DNA of 64,000 nt from Megaustenia siamemsis. Lineage: Eukaryota > Mollusca > Gastropoda > Stylommatophora > Ariophantidae. The stretch lies in assembly GCA_032433765.1 (NCBI GenBank), contig JAVIAB010000092.1, positions 105,313,779 to 105,377,778 of the forward strand, read 5' to 3'. Positions 20,351 through 31,790 of the stretch are shown piece by piece. A program made the position numbers and the translations under genes. The notes below the pieces were generated by a model. That model was not told where the DNA came from. It saw only the letters and a program-made list of their open reading frames with translations, and searched no databases. The first letter of the stretch is position 1, and each line of letters begins with the position of its first letter.

Positions 20351-21776
20351 GGGAGGCGCGATAGCTCAGTGGTTAGTGAACTGGACTACAAAGGACAAGG
20401 GGTAGGGTTCGATCCCAACCGACGGCTTCCGGGTTCATCCAGCCTTAAATGGGTACCGGATTTTTTTTCTGGGAAAGTAAAGCAGCACGGGCGTAATACC
20501 GATCACATTACCCCAAAAATCACGTGCTGAAGGTCTGTAAAATATAGGGTAACTAACACCATATTCATAACTACTCTACGTATAATAGTTGAACAAAGTT
20601 TAGAACTAAAATCCCCACTTTATATTGGATTCATATATTACGAAAAGGCATTTGATAGTTTAGACAGAAGAATGCTTTGGAGGTTGCTGAGTCATTACGG
20701 AATCCCCATAAAGTTTATTAACCTAATAAAAACAATGTATGGAGGAACGAAATGTAGTGTGGTGCATAAAGGACAGATTACAGAAGCATTTGAAATAAAA
20801 ACAGGAGTAAGGCAGGGATGTCTTCTTTCTCCATTTCTCTTTCTACTGGCCATAGATTGGACTATGAAAATAACTCAAAACAACAGAAATGGAATCCAGT
20901 GGTCACTGACCAAACAACTTGATGATTTAGACTTTGCTGATGACATAGCTCTCCTATCACACAGCCATCAACAGATGCAGGATAAAATGAGCATACTTGA
21001 TGAGAGATCACAATAGCTAGTACTGAAGATTAATAGAGATAAGACCAACATTATGTGAAATTAATATAGTTGGCAATAACCAAATAAAACTAGGAGAATT
21101 ACCTCTATTAGATGTACAATCTTACATATATCTGGGTAGTAATATAGATAAAAAGGGAGGAACAGAAAGTGATACCAAAATAAGGATATCAAAAGCAAGA
21201 GCAGCTTTCATTTCACTGGGAAACATATGGAAATCCAAAGAAATTAGATTAAATACAAAAATAAAAATTTTCAACTCAAATGTTAAGGCGGTCCTATTAT
21301 ATGGCTGTGAAACATGGAGAACAACAAAATTAACAATCACGAAGATACAGACTTTCATTAATGGATGCTTACGCAGAATAAAAGGATGGAAATGGCAGGA
21401 CAAAATCACTAACATTGAATTATGGAAATGTACCAGTCAAACACCAGTGGATAAAGAGATACAGCGAAGACGATGGTGCTGGATAGGACACACACTACGG
21501 AAGCCAACTGAGAGTATTACACAACAGGCCCTTTTTTGGAATCCCCAGGGGAAAAGACAAAGAGGAAGAGCAAGGAATTCTTGGAGAAGACATAAGCAGA
21601 GATGAAGATGATTGGGAAGACATGGAATGATCTTAAAAGAATTGCAAAAAACAGAACGACTTGGAAAGTGTTTGTTGAAGACCTATGCTCCACTGGGAGC
21701 TGAAAAGGTAGAAGAAGAAGAGGAAAAACACCATATTTCCCTATACGCCACTTGGCGTGACGAGGGTACTTTACTT
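20351..21776 (+). mobile_element. SINE1 split by a LINE insertion
   Basis: The SINE1 head and body run from 20351 to 20565. Its 3' part (CCCTATACGCCACTTGGCG to TACTTTACTT) resumes at 21738-21776. The LINE D copy between them is flanked by a perfect 10-bp duplication of SINE sequence, ACACCATATT (20556-20565 and 21728-21737). This orders the events: SINE first, LINE second. Confidence 0.93.
20566..21727 (+). mobile_element. LINE family D, 5'-truncated copy nested in SINE1
   Basis: RTE-like reverse transcriptase and C-terminus. The open part 20672-21016 has IKTMYGG, a GVRQGCLLSPFLFLLAIDW block and LDFADDIALLSHSHQQM, the palm motifs B and C of the polymerase. Downstream, with stops, are LRRIKGWKWQDK, RRRWCWIGHTLRKP and NPQGKRQRGRARN. 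Ends in an AAG/AAGAGG-rich tail. Missing the endonuclease and the first reverse transcriptase motifs because of 5' truncation at ATAACTACTCTACG. Confidence 0.92.
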
Positions 21777-22040
21777 GTTAATATAATTGTGATAATTATA
21801 AGTGACGCCAAATCCTCGTAAACTAGTTGGAGTCCATAGAATGTGGTTTTATAGTACAAGTTGTATAGTAGAATGTTGAAATACCCATAGACTAATAAAG
21901 GACTGGGTAAGGTCATTTAAAAATAGAATATGGCAAAGAGAAAGCTTATTCCCAACATCAGGGGAAATCAATCATTCTTGATCACGTATTGAGGAGGTTG
22001 CAGCTGGAGCAATTACTTTGAAAATCAATGAAAGAAAAAT
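21777..22040 (+). mobile_element. Very old LINE family B relic
   Basis: GTTGGAGTCCATAGAATGTG, GAATGTTGAAATACC and TGAGGAGGTTGCAGCTGGA parallel the family B order (GGAGGCTGTAGAAATG, ATGTTGAGAATACC, ATGAGAAGGGAACAGCTG). The same stretch is present without a visible difference at 30118-30379. Continues there as CATACCAGACAGCTTAA; here the 60-bp array begins instead. Confidence 0.6.
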
Positions 22041-22455
22041 CAATGACAAAGAGACAATGTAAATGAGAGATAATTCAGCTAGTAGACATTAGAGCTGGCT
22101 GGTAGTAAAAGAGACAATGTAAATGAGAGATAATTCAGTGATGAGATATTAGAGCTGGCTGGTAGACAAAGAGACAATGTAAATGAGAGATAATTCATCT
22201 AGTAGACATTAGAGCTGGCTGGTTGACAAAGAGACAATGTAAATGAGAGATAATTCAGCTAGTAGACATTAGAGCTGGCTGGTAGACAAAGAGACAATGT
22301 AAATGAGAGATAATTCAGTGAGGAAATATTAGAGCTGGCTGGTAGACAAAGAGACAATGTAAATGAGAGATAATTCAGCTAGTAGACATTAGAGCTAGCT
22401 GGTAGACAAAGTGACAATGTAAATGAGAGATAGTTCATCTAGTAGACATTCATGC
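22041..22455. repeat. 60-bp minisatellite, about 7 units
   Basis: Exact 60-base period: GACAAAGAGACAATGTAAAT, GAGAGATAATTCAGCTAGTA, GACATTAGAGCTGGCTGGTA. Units differ by one to six bases. Starts within an old family B LINE, and the unit resembles that LINE's GGACGAAGAGA...GACAGCTTAAGAGAATGGCT stretch, so it may have been seeded from it. Confidence 0.95.
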
Positions 22456-23218
22456 TTAAGAAAATGAAAAATTAATGTTGAACAAGTCGTACACGAGAAG
22501 TCAAGAGAACAGTCAAATTATCATATTGAACTTGTATCGTGGAAGTAAAATGGTAACTGAATAAGAATGCTATAATTTGACAGGTATTAATTCAAATCCG
22601 GATGCGACTTTTTAGAGCAAGAACTGAGTAGTCAGTGTTGAAGATGTTTAATTTCCTATGATTTTTTCATGATGACTGTCACTCATGTATCCTTTTTGGT
22701 AATATATTCTAAGGTAGAGATACTTGACTGGAAAGAATAATCATATTATGTCGCCTCTGTGTCGCGCCCTTTCATTTCACTCAGGCTCCCGAATCATGTT
22801 TTTGTTTTATCCTTGCAGCTGCCATTAATAAAAGTTATATTTATCTTTTTGTTAACGATCTCGTTTCGGTTTCTTTCAACTCTGGATATGAACTGCGACA
22901 TGAAATTACAACTGGCATTGTTCACAGCGTGATTACATAGCTGGACTCTACGTCATTCTGTAAATTATTTCAGGATAACTGGCATTTCTACCAGAATTAG
23001 GAAGAAAGAAACTATGTCTGTCTCTCTCTTTAATATCATAAGTGATGATGAACCAATTCAGCAGACAAAATATGAATAATCATACACACAAATGTGGGCA
23101 ATTTTGCAAGCAGATATACATGCGTATACAGACAGAGATAGAGAGGCAATCAATCAAACAATCAGACTGCAAATTTAGACAGAGTTGAGTGTCATACTGG
23201 TAAAATTGTTGGTGGTAT
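22456..23218. other. Intergenic DNA, no feature seen
   Basis: No supported gene or repeat family. Confidence 0.5.
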
Positions 23219-23550
23219 GGTAAAGGTAAAGTACGAGACTTGAACCGGCGTCTTAGCACGCGAGTTTTCACCCATATGTGCTCGATCGCCTATGCAGAAA
23301 TGTTCGGAGATTTCTGGATAGTGTCGCTTCAAGCATCGAAACTCACGATGCGAGGCGAAATTCCTCACCTTCCCAGGGTAATACCCTGGTACCCAATTCT
23401 GTCAACGGCTGGGTCGACCGTGGGGGTATTTTTTTTTTCCAACCACGAGTAGAATTCACACTGCTCCCAGCGGGAATCGAACACGGGTTGTCCGAACGTC
23501 GGTAGTCCAGTCGAGTGGTTTTCCCAACTAAGCTACAGAGGCCCCTCGAA
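23219..23550 (-). mobile_element. SINE2 (tRNA-derived), antisense copy
   Basis: On the minus strand the head is GGCCTCTGTAGCTTAGTTGG with an A box, followed by a B box TGTTCGATTCCCGCTGGGAG. The body has GGTACCAGGGTATTACCCTG and TTTCGATGCTTGAAGCGACA, and the end is CAAGTCTCGTACTTTACCTT. Second, more complete copy at 34224-34555. Only a weak 7-base flanking repeat (TTGGTGG) is seen. Confidence 0.88.
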
Positions 23551-23726
23551 TTGGTGGATTTTTGTTGGATGATGGCAAATCAGTATCGACCTGTGGGCAG
23601 ACTGACAGTTAGTGGGGAAAAAAAATAAATCAGTAATTAGCCATTTCAAGTACAGGTATAATTACTGATAAGACAGGTAGAAAACTATCTATGTAACTGC
23701 TTTAGTTTGTTATCTGTATTCATGCC

Positions 23727-23751
23727 ATGACGAAGGCCAGTGGCCGAATCG
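23727..23751 (+). other. Hammerhead-core-like motif
   Basis: ATGACGAAGGCCAGTGGCCG followed by AATCG. The GGCC AGT GGCC hairpin between TGACGA and GAA looks like stem II of a hammerhead, but the third core adenine is changed. Remnant only. Confidence 0.35.
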
Positions 23752-23814
23752 TTTACAATTTCGTTCTTTTGTAAAGCAGATAGATATAATTTTATGTTTA
23801 TGTTTCTCCGTACA

Positions 23815-24866
23815 CACAGCCGTAAATATCAGTAACTAAAAAGTACACAAAGTCGTAAAAATTAGTAACGAAAAATTACACAAAGCCGTACATATCAGTA
23901 ACTAAAAAGTACACGAAGCCGTAAATACTAGTTACTGAAAAGTACACAAAGTCGTAAATACCTGTAACTGAATAGTACACAAAGTCGTAACTACCAGTAA
24001 CTAAAATATACACAAAATCGTAAATACCAGTAACTGAAAAGTACGCAAAGCCGTAAATACCAGTAGCTGAAAAATTCGCAAAGCCGTAAATACCAGTAAC
24101 TGAAAAGTACTCAAGGCCGTAGATACCAGTAACTGAAAAATACTCAAAGCCGTAGATACCAGTAACTGAAAAGTACTCAAAGCCGTAAATACCAGTAACT
24201 GAAAAATTCGCAAAGCCGTAAATACCAGTAACTGAAAAATTCGCAAAGCCGTAAATACCAGTAACTGAAAAGTACTCAAAGCCGTAAATACCAGTAACTG
24301 AAAAGTACACAAAGTCGTAAATACCTGTAAGTACACAAAGTCGTAAATACCTGTAACTAAAAAGTACACAAAGTCGTAAATACCAGTAACTAAGAAGTAC
24401 ACAAAGTCGTAAATACAAGTAACTAAAAAGTACACAAAGTAGTAAATACCAGTAACTAAAAAGTACATAAAGTCGTAAATACCAGTAACTAAAAAGTACA
24501 TAAAGTCGTAAATACCAGTAACTAAAAAGTACGCAAAGCCGTAGGAACCAGTAACAAAAATGTAAATAATGTCGGAGATATTAGTAACACAAAAGTACAC
24601 AATGCCGTATTTACCAATTTTTTTTAAAAAGTACACAAAGCCGTAGATATCAGTAACAAAAAGTACGCAAAGCCGTAGGTACCTGTAACAAAAAAGTATA
24701 GAAAGTTGTAGGTACTAATAGCAAAAAAGTACGCAAAGCCGTATTTACTAGTAACAAAAAAGCAGACAAAGTCGTATATACCAGTAACAAAAAGTACACA
24801 AAGCCGCAGCTATAAGTAACAAAAAAGTACACAAAAGAGTAGATACTTGTAACAAAAAATTGTTGA
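23815..24866. repeat. 33-bp minisatellite, about 32 units
   Basis: Unit AGTAACTGAAAAGTACTCAA then AGCCGTAAATACC, drifting at both ends. Because 33 is a multiple of three and the unit lacks stops on the minus strand, two frames stay open there (180 and 211 codons) and spell an 11-residue aromatic repeat of the type TGIYGFEYFSV. There is no signal peptide or flanking domain, so I read the frames as by-products of the array. Confidence 0.93.
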
Positions 24867-24965
24867 AGTAGACAAATTGAAAGACGTGCAAATGCAATCA
24901 GACAAAATGACAGACAACTAATAGAAATGCAAACAGATAGACAGCTAGTCAAAGTAGGTTTTCCA

Positions 24966-25070
24966 ACTGCAGGCCTTCTTGACCGAAACGTCGTTCTACT
25001 TTTGTTTCTTTCTCACCTACGTAAAGCTGTTACCATACCACTTTTCCCTTTTTTTTAAAAAAATTGCTGT
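24966..25070 (+). repeat. Repeat with CGAAACGTCG motif, copy 2
   Basis: ACTGCAGGCCTTCTTGACCG then AAACGTCGTTCT, followed by TACGTAAAGCTGTTACCATA. Same order as 9499-9570. Probably the end of one repeat family. Confidence 0.5.
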
Positions 25071-25896
25071 TAGTCAAAGTATTAATACTTGTAACGCAAA
25101 TGAGAAAATCCAGCAAGCTACATGCAATGTACGTAACAGACAACCAGAGGAACAGCTTAAAGAATAAAACAAAACTGGCTACAATGGTAGATTTACAGCT
25201 GTTAGGATTATAGGGAGACGGATAGTGGAGGCAAAAGTGAAGTGCATAGACACATAAGAAGACACACAGACAGACAGAGATATAGACATTTCATGGAATG
25301 CAATATGGTAGCTACAAAAACAGATAGTTGGAATGTAATTAGTCTCACATACAGAGAGAGAAAATACAGGCAGATAGACAAACTGACGACCAACTAGCAG
25401 GAATACTAGCGATCATCAATATCAAGTGCCTCGATTTTTTTTTTTCCAACGGTCATAATATTTCCAGATGTTCTCGATAAGATATGACCAACAAAATTAT
25501 TGTATTCTACTCATGTTGAAAATATTCTTTCTTTTATCTTGTTTTGGCCTAATATGTGAACGTCCCCATAACTCTTCTAGCATTAAAATAAAGTCTCAGC
25601 ATTCATCTGTAAAAGCACATTTTTGTGACCTCCAACGATTTCCTTGTCTGTTTCGCGATTGTCCTGGATTTATATCCATATGTCAAGATTTATTTCGCAT
25701 AGCAAAGATGAATTTATTTTAAATTTCAATTGATAAAAGTGGGGCGTGGGGTTGCATAACATAGTTCTCATTCTTTGGAATGCCACATCTGCCAGAGTTA
25801 TTCTGCATTTCACCTCTGTTTTACATCTATCATATAAGTTTATAAACAGATTTTCATAGAAATGCAGGAAATAAACAGGGAGACACAGACAAAGTT
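25071..25896. other. Intergenic DNA with degenerate GACA-type repeats
   Basis: Degenerate AGACAGACAGA stretches near 25250-25390. No supported gene. Confidence 0.5.
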
Positions 25897-26158
25897 GAGA
25901 GCCGCGATAGTTCAGTGGTTAGTGAACTGGACTACAAAGGACAGGAGGTAGGGTTCGATCCCAACCGACGGCTTCCGGTTCACCCAGCCTTTAATGGGTA
26001 CCGGGTTTTTTTCGGGGAAAGTAAAGCGGCACGGGCGTAATACCGACCACATTACCCCAAAAATCATGTGCTGAAGGTCTGTAAAATGTATGGTCACTAA
26101 CACCATATTCCTTATATGCCAATTGGCGTGACAGATGTTTACTTTTTTTTACTTTTTT
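25897..26158 (+). mobile_element. SINE1 copy
   Basis: GAGAGCCGCGATAGTTCAGT head, B box GGTTCGATCCC, GGGTACCGGGTTTTTTTC body, CCAATTGGCGTGACAG end and mixed T tail. Flanks show no clear duplication. Confidence 0.93.
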
Positions 26159-26744
26159 ACAGACTGCTGGTATAAATACAATTATATGAAATGAGTAAAT
26201 ATACAAGGAAACAATTGTGTACAGACATTCCGAGTGTAGACAGATGTACAGGTAAATAACAAAACGAAAAAAAAACAGACAAATCTTAGGAATATTTGTC
26301 GATGGGCAGACAGGAATTTGGCAAAAGCGTAGGAAAACGTGTGGACAAACAAATTGTATAAATATAAACAACTAGTTCATAACTAGAAGAAAAAGACAGA
26401 CAGCTACTGCAATTGTAAGTAGATAGACAGACAGAAGGTAGGCGAGCAGACTGACCAAAGGAATATAAGCAGATACACGGATTGATATACGGTACTGGTT
26501 TAATCGGACAGACGTATAACTATTTAGAGTTTGGATAGACAAAGAGACAGATGGCTAAACTATTTGTAAATAAACAGTAAGAGTGGGACAAAATGGTGGA
26601 CAGCTAGTAGGTGTTAAACTGGATAAGCTTACACATTGCTAATTGTAGTGAAAGAAGGTGGACAAGGTCTCATACTGATGTAGATGCGTCAGAAAATAAA
26701 TAGATCAACTAAGTAGTCTGGGACAAAAGAGATAATAAGAATGT
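26159..26744. other. Degenerate (AGAC)n-rich DNA
   Basis: Scattered AGACAGACAG and ACAGATAG motifs from 26220 to 26560 suggest an old decayed microsatellite. No gene. Confidence 0.5.
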
Positions 26745-27062
26745 AATTACACAGTAGACGGGGACCAAGAGGACCAAAACCCATTTGGGCTGACACAGGT
26801 CAGCAACTCCCAGCCGGCAGCGTGATCGACGAGCAACAGAGTTTATTAAGACCCTAATCCAACTCCCTGTGATACCCCTAACCAGTTTGGCCAAGCGAAT
26901 ATGGATCGAAGACGGAAGGCAACCTGGTGCCATATAATGATATCGGAAGACGGATGTGTTGGGCCGAAATGTGCAGATTTCACTGTTAGCCATCAACTAA
27001 CGATACAGCGCACTTACGCCCACTCAAGTATTTTTTAAGAGCGGACGATAAACAAGATTAAT
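26745..27062. repeat. Interspersed repeat G, copy 1
   Basis: Shared order with copies at 33772, 38465, 40505 and 57180: a GATCAGCGACTC-like start, CCTACTCCATCTCT-like middle, AACTAATCAGTYTGGCCAAG, GAGATCGA...GGAAGGCAACC, GATATGTTGGGYCGAAAG, ACAACACAACGCGTYTACGC and AAGGGCGGACGATGAA. No conserved reading frame. Probably a non-autonomous element. Confidence 0.7.
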
Positions 27063-27739
27063 GGACTAGCGAATGTAGAAAGAAAAAAATAAAATAGTTG
27101 TCAGGTAGGCTGTATGAGTGTAACTAGACATAATTACAAAATGTTAATATTGTTTGAACAAACAGCGAAACATTTAAACAAATCATCACAGTACTTAAAC
27201 AAAGAAAAAAAAAACACAGTGGCAAATTTAAAGAAAACGTGTAAATAGACAAATAAGCAGAATAAGCTGAATGATTGCTCTCACTTACCTATTGTGTATT
27301 TCAATTTTTAAATATTTTTCTGCTAAAATAATGTCTCAAGAGCTAAATTAAATATTTACAAAATGTATGAACTAAGAATATAAACACAGACTAAGGTATA
27401 TCAAAATAAAATAACATAGACATAACTTATTTTAATTAATAAAAACTACGAATAAAAATTGTTATGTGAACATATTTTTACTTTAAATAATCGGTCTAAT
27501 TACTTAATGGTTCCAATCCGGCAGGAACATGTTCATCAGTTACCTCTGGAGACCACTGGATATAACAGTAGCACTAGGCACCTCTAAAAGACGAACCTTT
27601 GGTAGATTTATATAGCGATGTTACTAGACGAACAACGATTTGTAGTTGATCAATTCTCTAAGTGCCCACAGCGAGATTGCCCGGTGTTGTGCCTCAGAGC
27701 CAGTCGTAAATTCTCGCACAAATTCACGCTAAAAGATGG
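27063..27739. other. AT-rich intergenic DNA
   Basis: A short plus-strand frame at 27618-27803 has no recognisable domain. No other feature seen. Confidence 0.45.
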
Positions 27740-27846
27740 TCTCGTATTTGACAAACGAAAGGTGGACATGTATTTGACAAACGAAAGGTGGATATGTGTT
27801 TAACAAACGTAAGATACACGTATTTAACAAACATAAGATAGACATT
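27740..27846. repeat. Short tandem repeat, about 4 units of 28 bp
   Basis: Variants of GTATTTGACAAACGAAAGGT with GGACAT, drifting to TTTAACAAACATAAGATAG. The SINE that follows used the end of this repeat as its target. Confidence 0.7.
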
Positions 27847-28110
27847 GGGAGCCGCGATAGCTCAGTGGTTAGTGAACTGGACTACAAAGGACAAGGGGTA
27901 GGGTTCGATCACAACCGACGGCTTCCGGGTTCACCCAGCCTTAAATGGGTACCGGATTTTTTTCTGGGAAAGTAAAGCAGCACGGGCGTAATACTGACCA
28001 CATTACCCCAAAAATCATGTGCTGAAGGCCTGTAAAATATAGGGTCACTAACACCATATTTCCCTATACGCCACTTCACGTGACGGGGGTACTTTACTTT
28101 TTTTTTTTTT
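27847..28110 (+). mobile_element. SINE1 copy with target-site duplication
   Basis: Complete head to T tail. Flanked by AAGATAGACATT (27835-27846) and AAGACAGACATT (28111-28122), one mismatch in 12. Confidence 0.95.
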
Positions 28111-28167
28111 AAGACAGACATTTGTCCATGTTTGTGAAGTTATTTCGGCTTATTTTTTTTTTACTGT

Positions 28168-30068
28168 AAGAAAGACCAAGAAAGTAGACATAAATAAAAG
28201 CAAAACGAAAAGTAATAAAGCCAAGACACAGAGGTGAGCAAAGAAGTGAGAAGATGCATTAAAAGGGATAAGAGGAAATATATAGACGAACTTACTAAAG
28301 AGGCAGAGGAAGCAGCAAATAAAGGGAATATGAAAGAACTGTACAACAGCACACAGAAATTAAGTGGAAAATAAAAACAGATCAATGCCTTTATTAAAGA
28401 TAAGAAAGGAAATCTGCTTTGTAATATAAGGGAACAAATGGAGAGATGGAAAGAGCACTTTGAAGAACTTTTGAACAGACCCAGCTCAAATAATTCTCCA
28501 TATTTACTACCAGCAGAAGAAGAGTTACACGTTAACTGTGGAAAACCAAGCAAAGAAGAAATCATGAAAGCCATAAAGCTATTAAAAAATGGTAAAGCCA
28601 CAGGACCAGATGAAATTACTTCGGAAGCCATCAAAGCAGATATTAACACCTCTACCAAGCTGTTACATAATTTATTAGATACAATTTGGGAGAGGGCAGA
28701 AATACCTAAAGATTGGAAAGAAGGTTATATGATCAAACTACCAGAGAAAGGAAGTTTACAGGAGTGCACAAATTATAGGAGAATTATGTTACTATCAGTG
28801 CCAGGAAAAATATTAAGCAGAATCATTCTGGAGAGACTAAAAGAGGTATATTTATAAAAGAAACATTTGAAATATGAACACGCAGGTTTTAGGAAAAACA
28901 GATCATGTGCTGATAAAATAACTACTCTACGTATAATCGTTGAACAAAGTTTAAAAATACAGTCCCCACTTTATATTGGATTCATAGATTACGAAAAGGC
29001 ATTTGATAGTTTAAACAAAGGAATGCTTTGGAAGTTGCTGAGTCATTGCGGAATCCCCATAAAGTTTATTAACCTGATAAAAACAATGTATGAAGGAATG
29101 AAATGTAGTGTGGTGCATGAAGGACAGCTTACAGAAGCATTTGAAATAAGAACAGGAGTAAGGCAGGGATGCCTTCTATCTCCATTTCTCTTTCTACTGG
29201 CCATAGATTGAATTATGAAAATAACTTAAAACAACAGAAATGGAATCCAGTGGTCACTGACCAAGCAACTTAATGATTTAGACTTTGCTGATGATAAAGC
29301 TCTCCTATCACACAACCATCAACAGATGCAGGATAAAATGAGTATACTTGATGAGAGAACACAACAGCTAGGACTGAAAATTAATAAAGACCAACATTAT
29401 GCGAATTAATTTAGCGTCAAAAACCAAATAAAATTAGGAGAAATCCCTCTACTAGATGTACAATCTTACATATATATGGGTAGTAATATAGATAAAGAGT
29501 GAGGAACAGAAAATGATACTAAAATAAGGATATCAAAAGCAGGAGGAGCTTTTGTTGCGCTGGGAAACATATGGAAGTCCAAAGAAATTAGGTTAAATAC
29601 AAAAATAGAAATTTTCAACTCCAATGTTAAGTCAGTCCTATTATATGGCTGTGAAACATGAAGAACAACAAATTGACAATCATGAAGATACAGACTTTCA
29701 TTAATGGATGCTTACGCAGAATAAAAGGATGGAAATGACAGGACAAAATCACTAACATAGAATTATGGAAATGTACCAGTCAAATACCAGTGGATAAAGA
29801 GATACAGCGAAGACGATGGCGCTGGATAGGACACACTGCGGGAGCCAACTGAGAGTATTACGCAACAGGCCCTTTTTTGGAATCCCCAGGGGAAAAGACA
29901 AAGAGGAAGAGCAATGAATTCTTGGAGAAGACATAAGCAGAGATGAAGATGATTGGGAAGACATGGAATGATCTTAAAAGAATTGCAAAAAACAGAACGA
30001 CTTGGAAAGTGTTTGTTGAAGACCTATGCTCCACTGGGAGCTGAAAAGGTAGAAGAAGAAGAGGAAAA
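28168..30068 (+). mobile_element. LINE family D, longest copy (reverse transcriptase and C-terminus)
   Basis: Begins in the region between endonuclease and reverse transcriptase. The frames 28438-28857 and 28867-29211 are in register and split only by the stop TAA at 28855. They cover RWKEHFEELLNRP, NGKATGPDEIT, ECTNYRRIMLLSVPGKILSR, KNRSCADKIT, FIDYEKAFDSL and GVRQGCLLSPFLFLLAID; the next codon, Trp in the other copy, is TGA here. Further downstream are FADDKALLSH and the C-terminal GKRQRGRAMNS with more stops. Non-autonomous now. From 29915 rightward it reads the same as the copy ending at 21727, flank included. Confidence 0.92.
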
Positions 30069-30420
30069 ACACCATATTTCCCTATACGCCACTTGGCGTG
30101 ACGAGGGTACTTTACTTGTTAATATAATTGTGATAATTATAAGTGACGCCAAATCCTCGTAAACTAGTTGGAGTCCATAGAATGTGGTTTTATAGTACAA
30201 GTTGTATAGTAGAATGTTGAAATACCCATAGACTAATAAAGGACTGGGTAAGGTCATTTAAAAATAGAATATGGCAAAGAGAAAGCTTATTCCCAACATC
30301 AGGGGAAATCAATCATTCTTGATCACGTATTGAGGAGGTTGCAGCTGGAGCAATTACTTTGAAAATCAATGAAAGAAAACATACCAGACAGCTTAACAGG
30401 AAGACGTGATGTGAAGCTCA
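30069..30420. repeat. Flank duplicated from the 21.7-kb locus (SINE tail plus LINE B relic)
   Basis: Starts with ACACCATATT and the SINE1 3' part CGCCACTTGGCGTGACGAGG, although no split SINE head lies 5' of this LINE. Through 30379 no difference from 21728-22038 was seen by eye. After 30380 it continues as LINE B (CATACCAGACAGCTTAACAG), where the other locus has the minisatellite. Confidence 0.88.
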
Positions 30421-30927
30421 TTGCAGAAATGTCTTGATAGACACAATTATAATTTGCTTGCTTTTTACTCTTTTTATCCAACATAATCAGGTAAATCTAT
30501 TGTCCGTCTTTCGGTAAAAAAAAAAACGCTTAATATAGCTTGTTGAAAGTCCAAAGTAGCAGAGTAAATGTTTCATCATACAGATAGTGATCAATAAAAT
30601 CAAAGAACTACAAGCTTTTATGTATATTCAAAATAAGCAGTTTACAACTTTATAAATAACACAATGTTCCCCGGTGATTAATTTCTTTTAGTCGTCAGTT
30701 ATAAAGTTCTACTTATGACGCACGAGTCTACGTACAAATCTAACAAGACGATTCCTTCTTTAGAAAAGCATTTGAAGTATTAATTGAACACTCACTGATA
30801 CAGTTTATATAAGGGTCAATATTACTTTCCACATTTGTCCTGATCATTCATTAATTTTTCAAATTCTTTACAGGGACAGATTGCGTCTGGCATCAGGTGA
30901 TTTCTTTCATTTCATTCTTATTTAACT
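30421..30927. other. Intergenic DNA, no feature seen
   Basis: No supported gene or repeat. Confidence 0.5.
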
Positions 30928-31240
30928 TCATCCTGTTTATTAATTTTTTTTACTTCATCCTGTTTATTCTTTCTTAACTTCATCCTGTTTATTCTTTCTT
31001 AACTCCATCCTGTTTATTCTTTCTTAACTCCATCCTGTTTATTCTTTCTTAATTCATCCTGTTTATTCTTTCTTAACTCCATCCTGTTTATTCTTTCTTA
31101 ACTCCATCCTGGTTATTCTTTCTTAACTCCATCCTGTTTATTCTTTCTTAACTTCAACCTGTTTATTCTTTCTTAACTCCATCCTGTTTATTCTTTCTTA
31201 ACACCATTCTGTTTATTCTTTCTTAACTCCATCCTGTTTC
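30928..31240. repeat. 25-bp minisatellite, about 12 units
   Basis: Unit ACTCCATCCTGTTTATTCTT plus TCTTA, period exactly 25 where checked. Pyrimidine-rich on the plus strand, stops in all frames. Confidence 0.93.
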
Positions 31241-31504
31241 ATTGTACATACATTGCGTTGGGTTGAAATAACTGTCTGTTTTGTATTGCGTTTGTATTAT
31301 GTGAATGTATATTTAACAGCTATCTCAACGGGAACTATAATATATTATCGTATATAACATATATTATGAAATATATAATATTAGCTCAATTATTTTTATT
31401 TTTATCAAAATGTCCTTTGTTGAAATTTAAAAAAAAATAGTGCAAAGTTCTAAAGTAGAACTCATTTCGTCTTCAGCTATATATTTATATATTTATATTA
31501 TATA
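31241..31504. other. AT-rich DNA, no feature seen
   Basis: Contains ATATAT-rich stretches near 31340-31380 and 31480-31500. Confidence 0.5.
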
Positions 31505-31790
31505 GACATCTAGGAGATGGCAAAAGAACTAGGGGGCGCCCAAAACTGCTATTATAAACGTAAATAAACGCGACATGAAGACTGAACATAAACCCTGCAG
31601 CCTGGGAAGACATAGCTGCAGACCGCTATCTTTGGAAACGCTCTAAAATGTTCACTTTCAAATAAAACAAGAAGCAAACAGATTCACAGAGAAAAAGAAT
31701 ACACTGCGAAAGAAAAGAGCAGAATAACATTTCCTAGGGGCGCTGCAAAATCCATAGCCAACAGTTACAGCCGGAGGATGCTGGTTATAT
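31505..31790 (+). mobile_element. LINE C-terminal relic
   Basis: With frame corrections the plus strand reads a GKRTRGRPK-type segment, KRDMKTLNINPAAWEDIAAD and DRYLWKR, then a Lys/Glu-rich tail. Same domain type as 14456-14800. Confidence 0.6.

Noticed and set aside
20351..20565. SINE1 heads as functional tRNA genes
   Set aside because: The anticodon arm does not fold cleanly, the same body and tail follow every copy, and many copies have target-site duplications.
23876..24636. Overlapping minus-strand frames of 180 and 211 codons as repeat-protein genes
   Set aside because: They follow entirely from a stop-free 33-bp unit and have no start context, signal peptide or non-repeat domain.
23815..24866. 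Regular direct repeats resembling a CRISPR array
   Set aside because: The units are contiguous with no unique spacers, lie in eukaryotic DNA and drift in sequence; this is a minisatellite.
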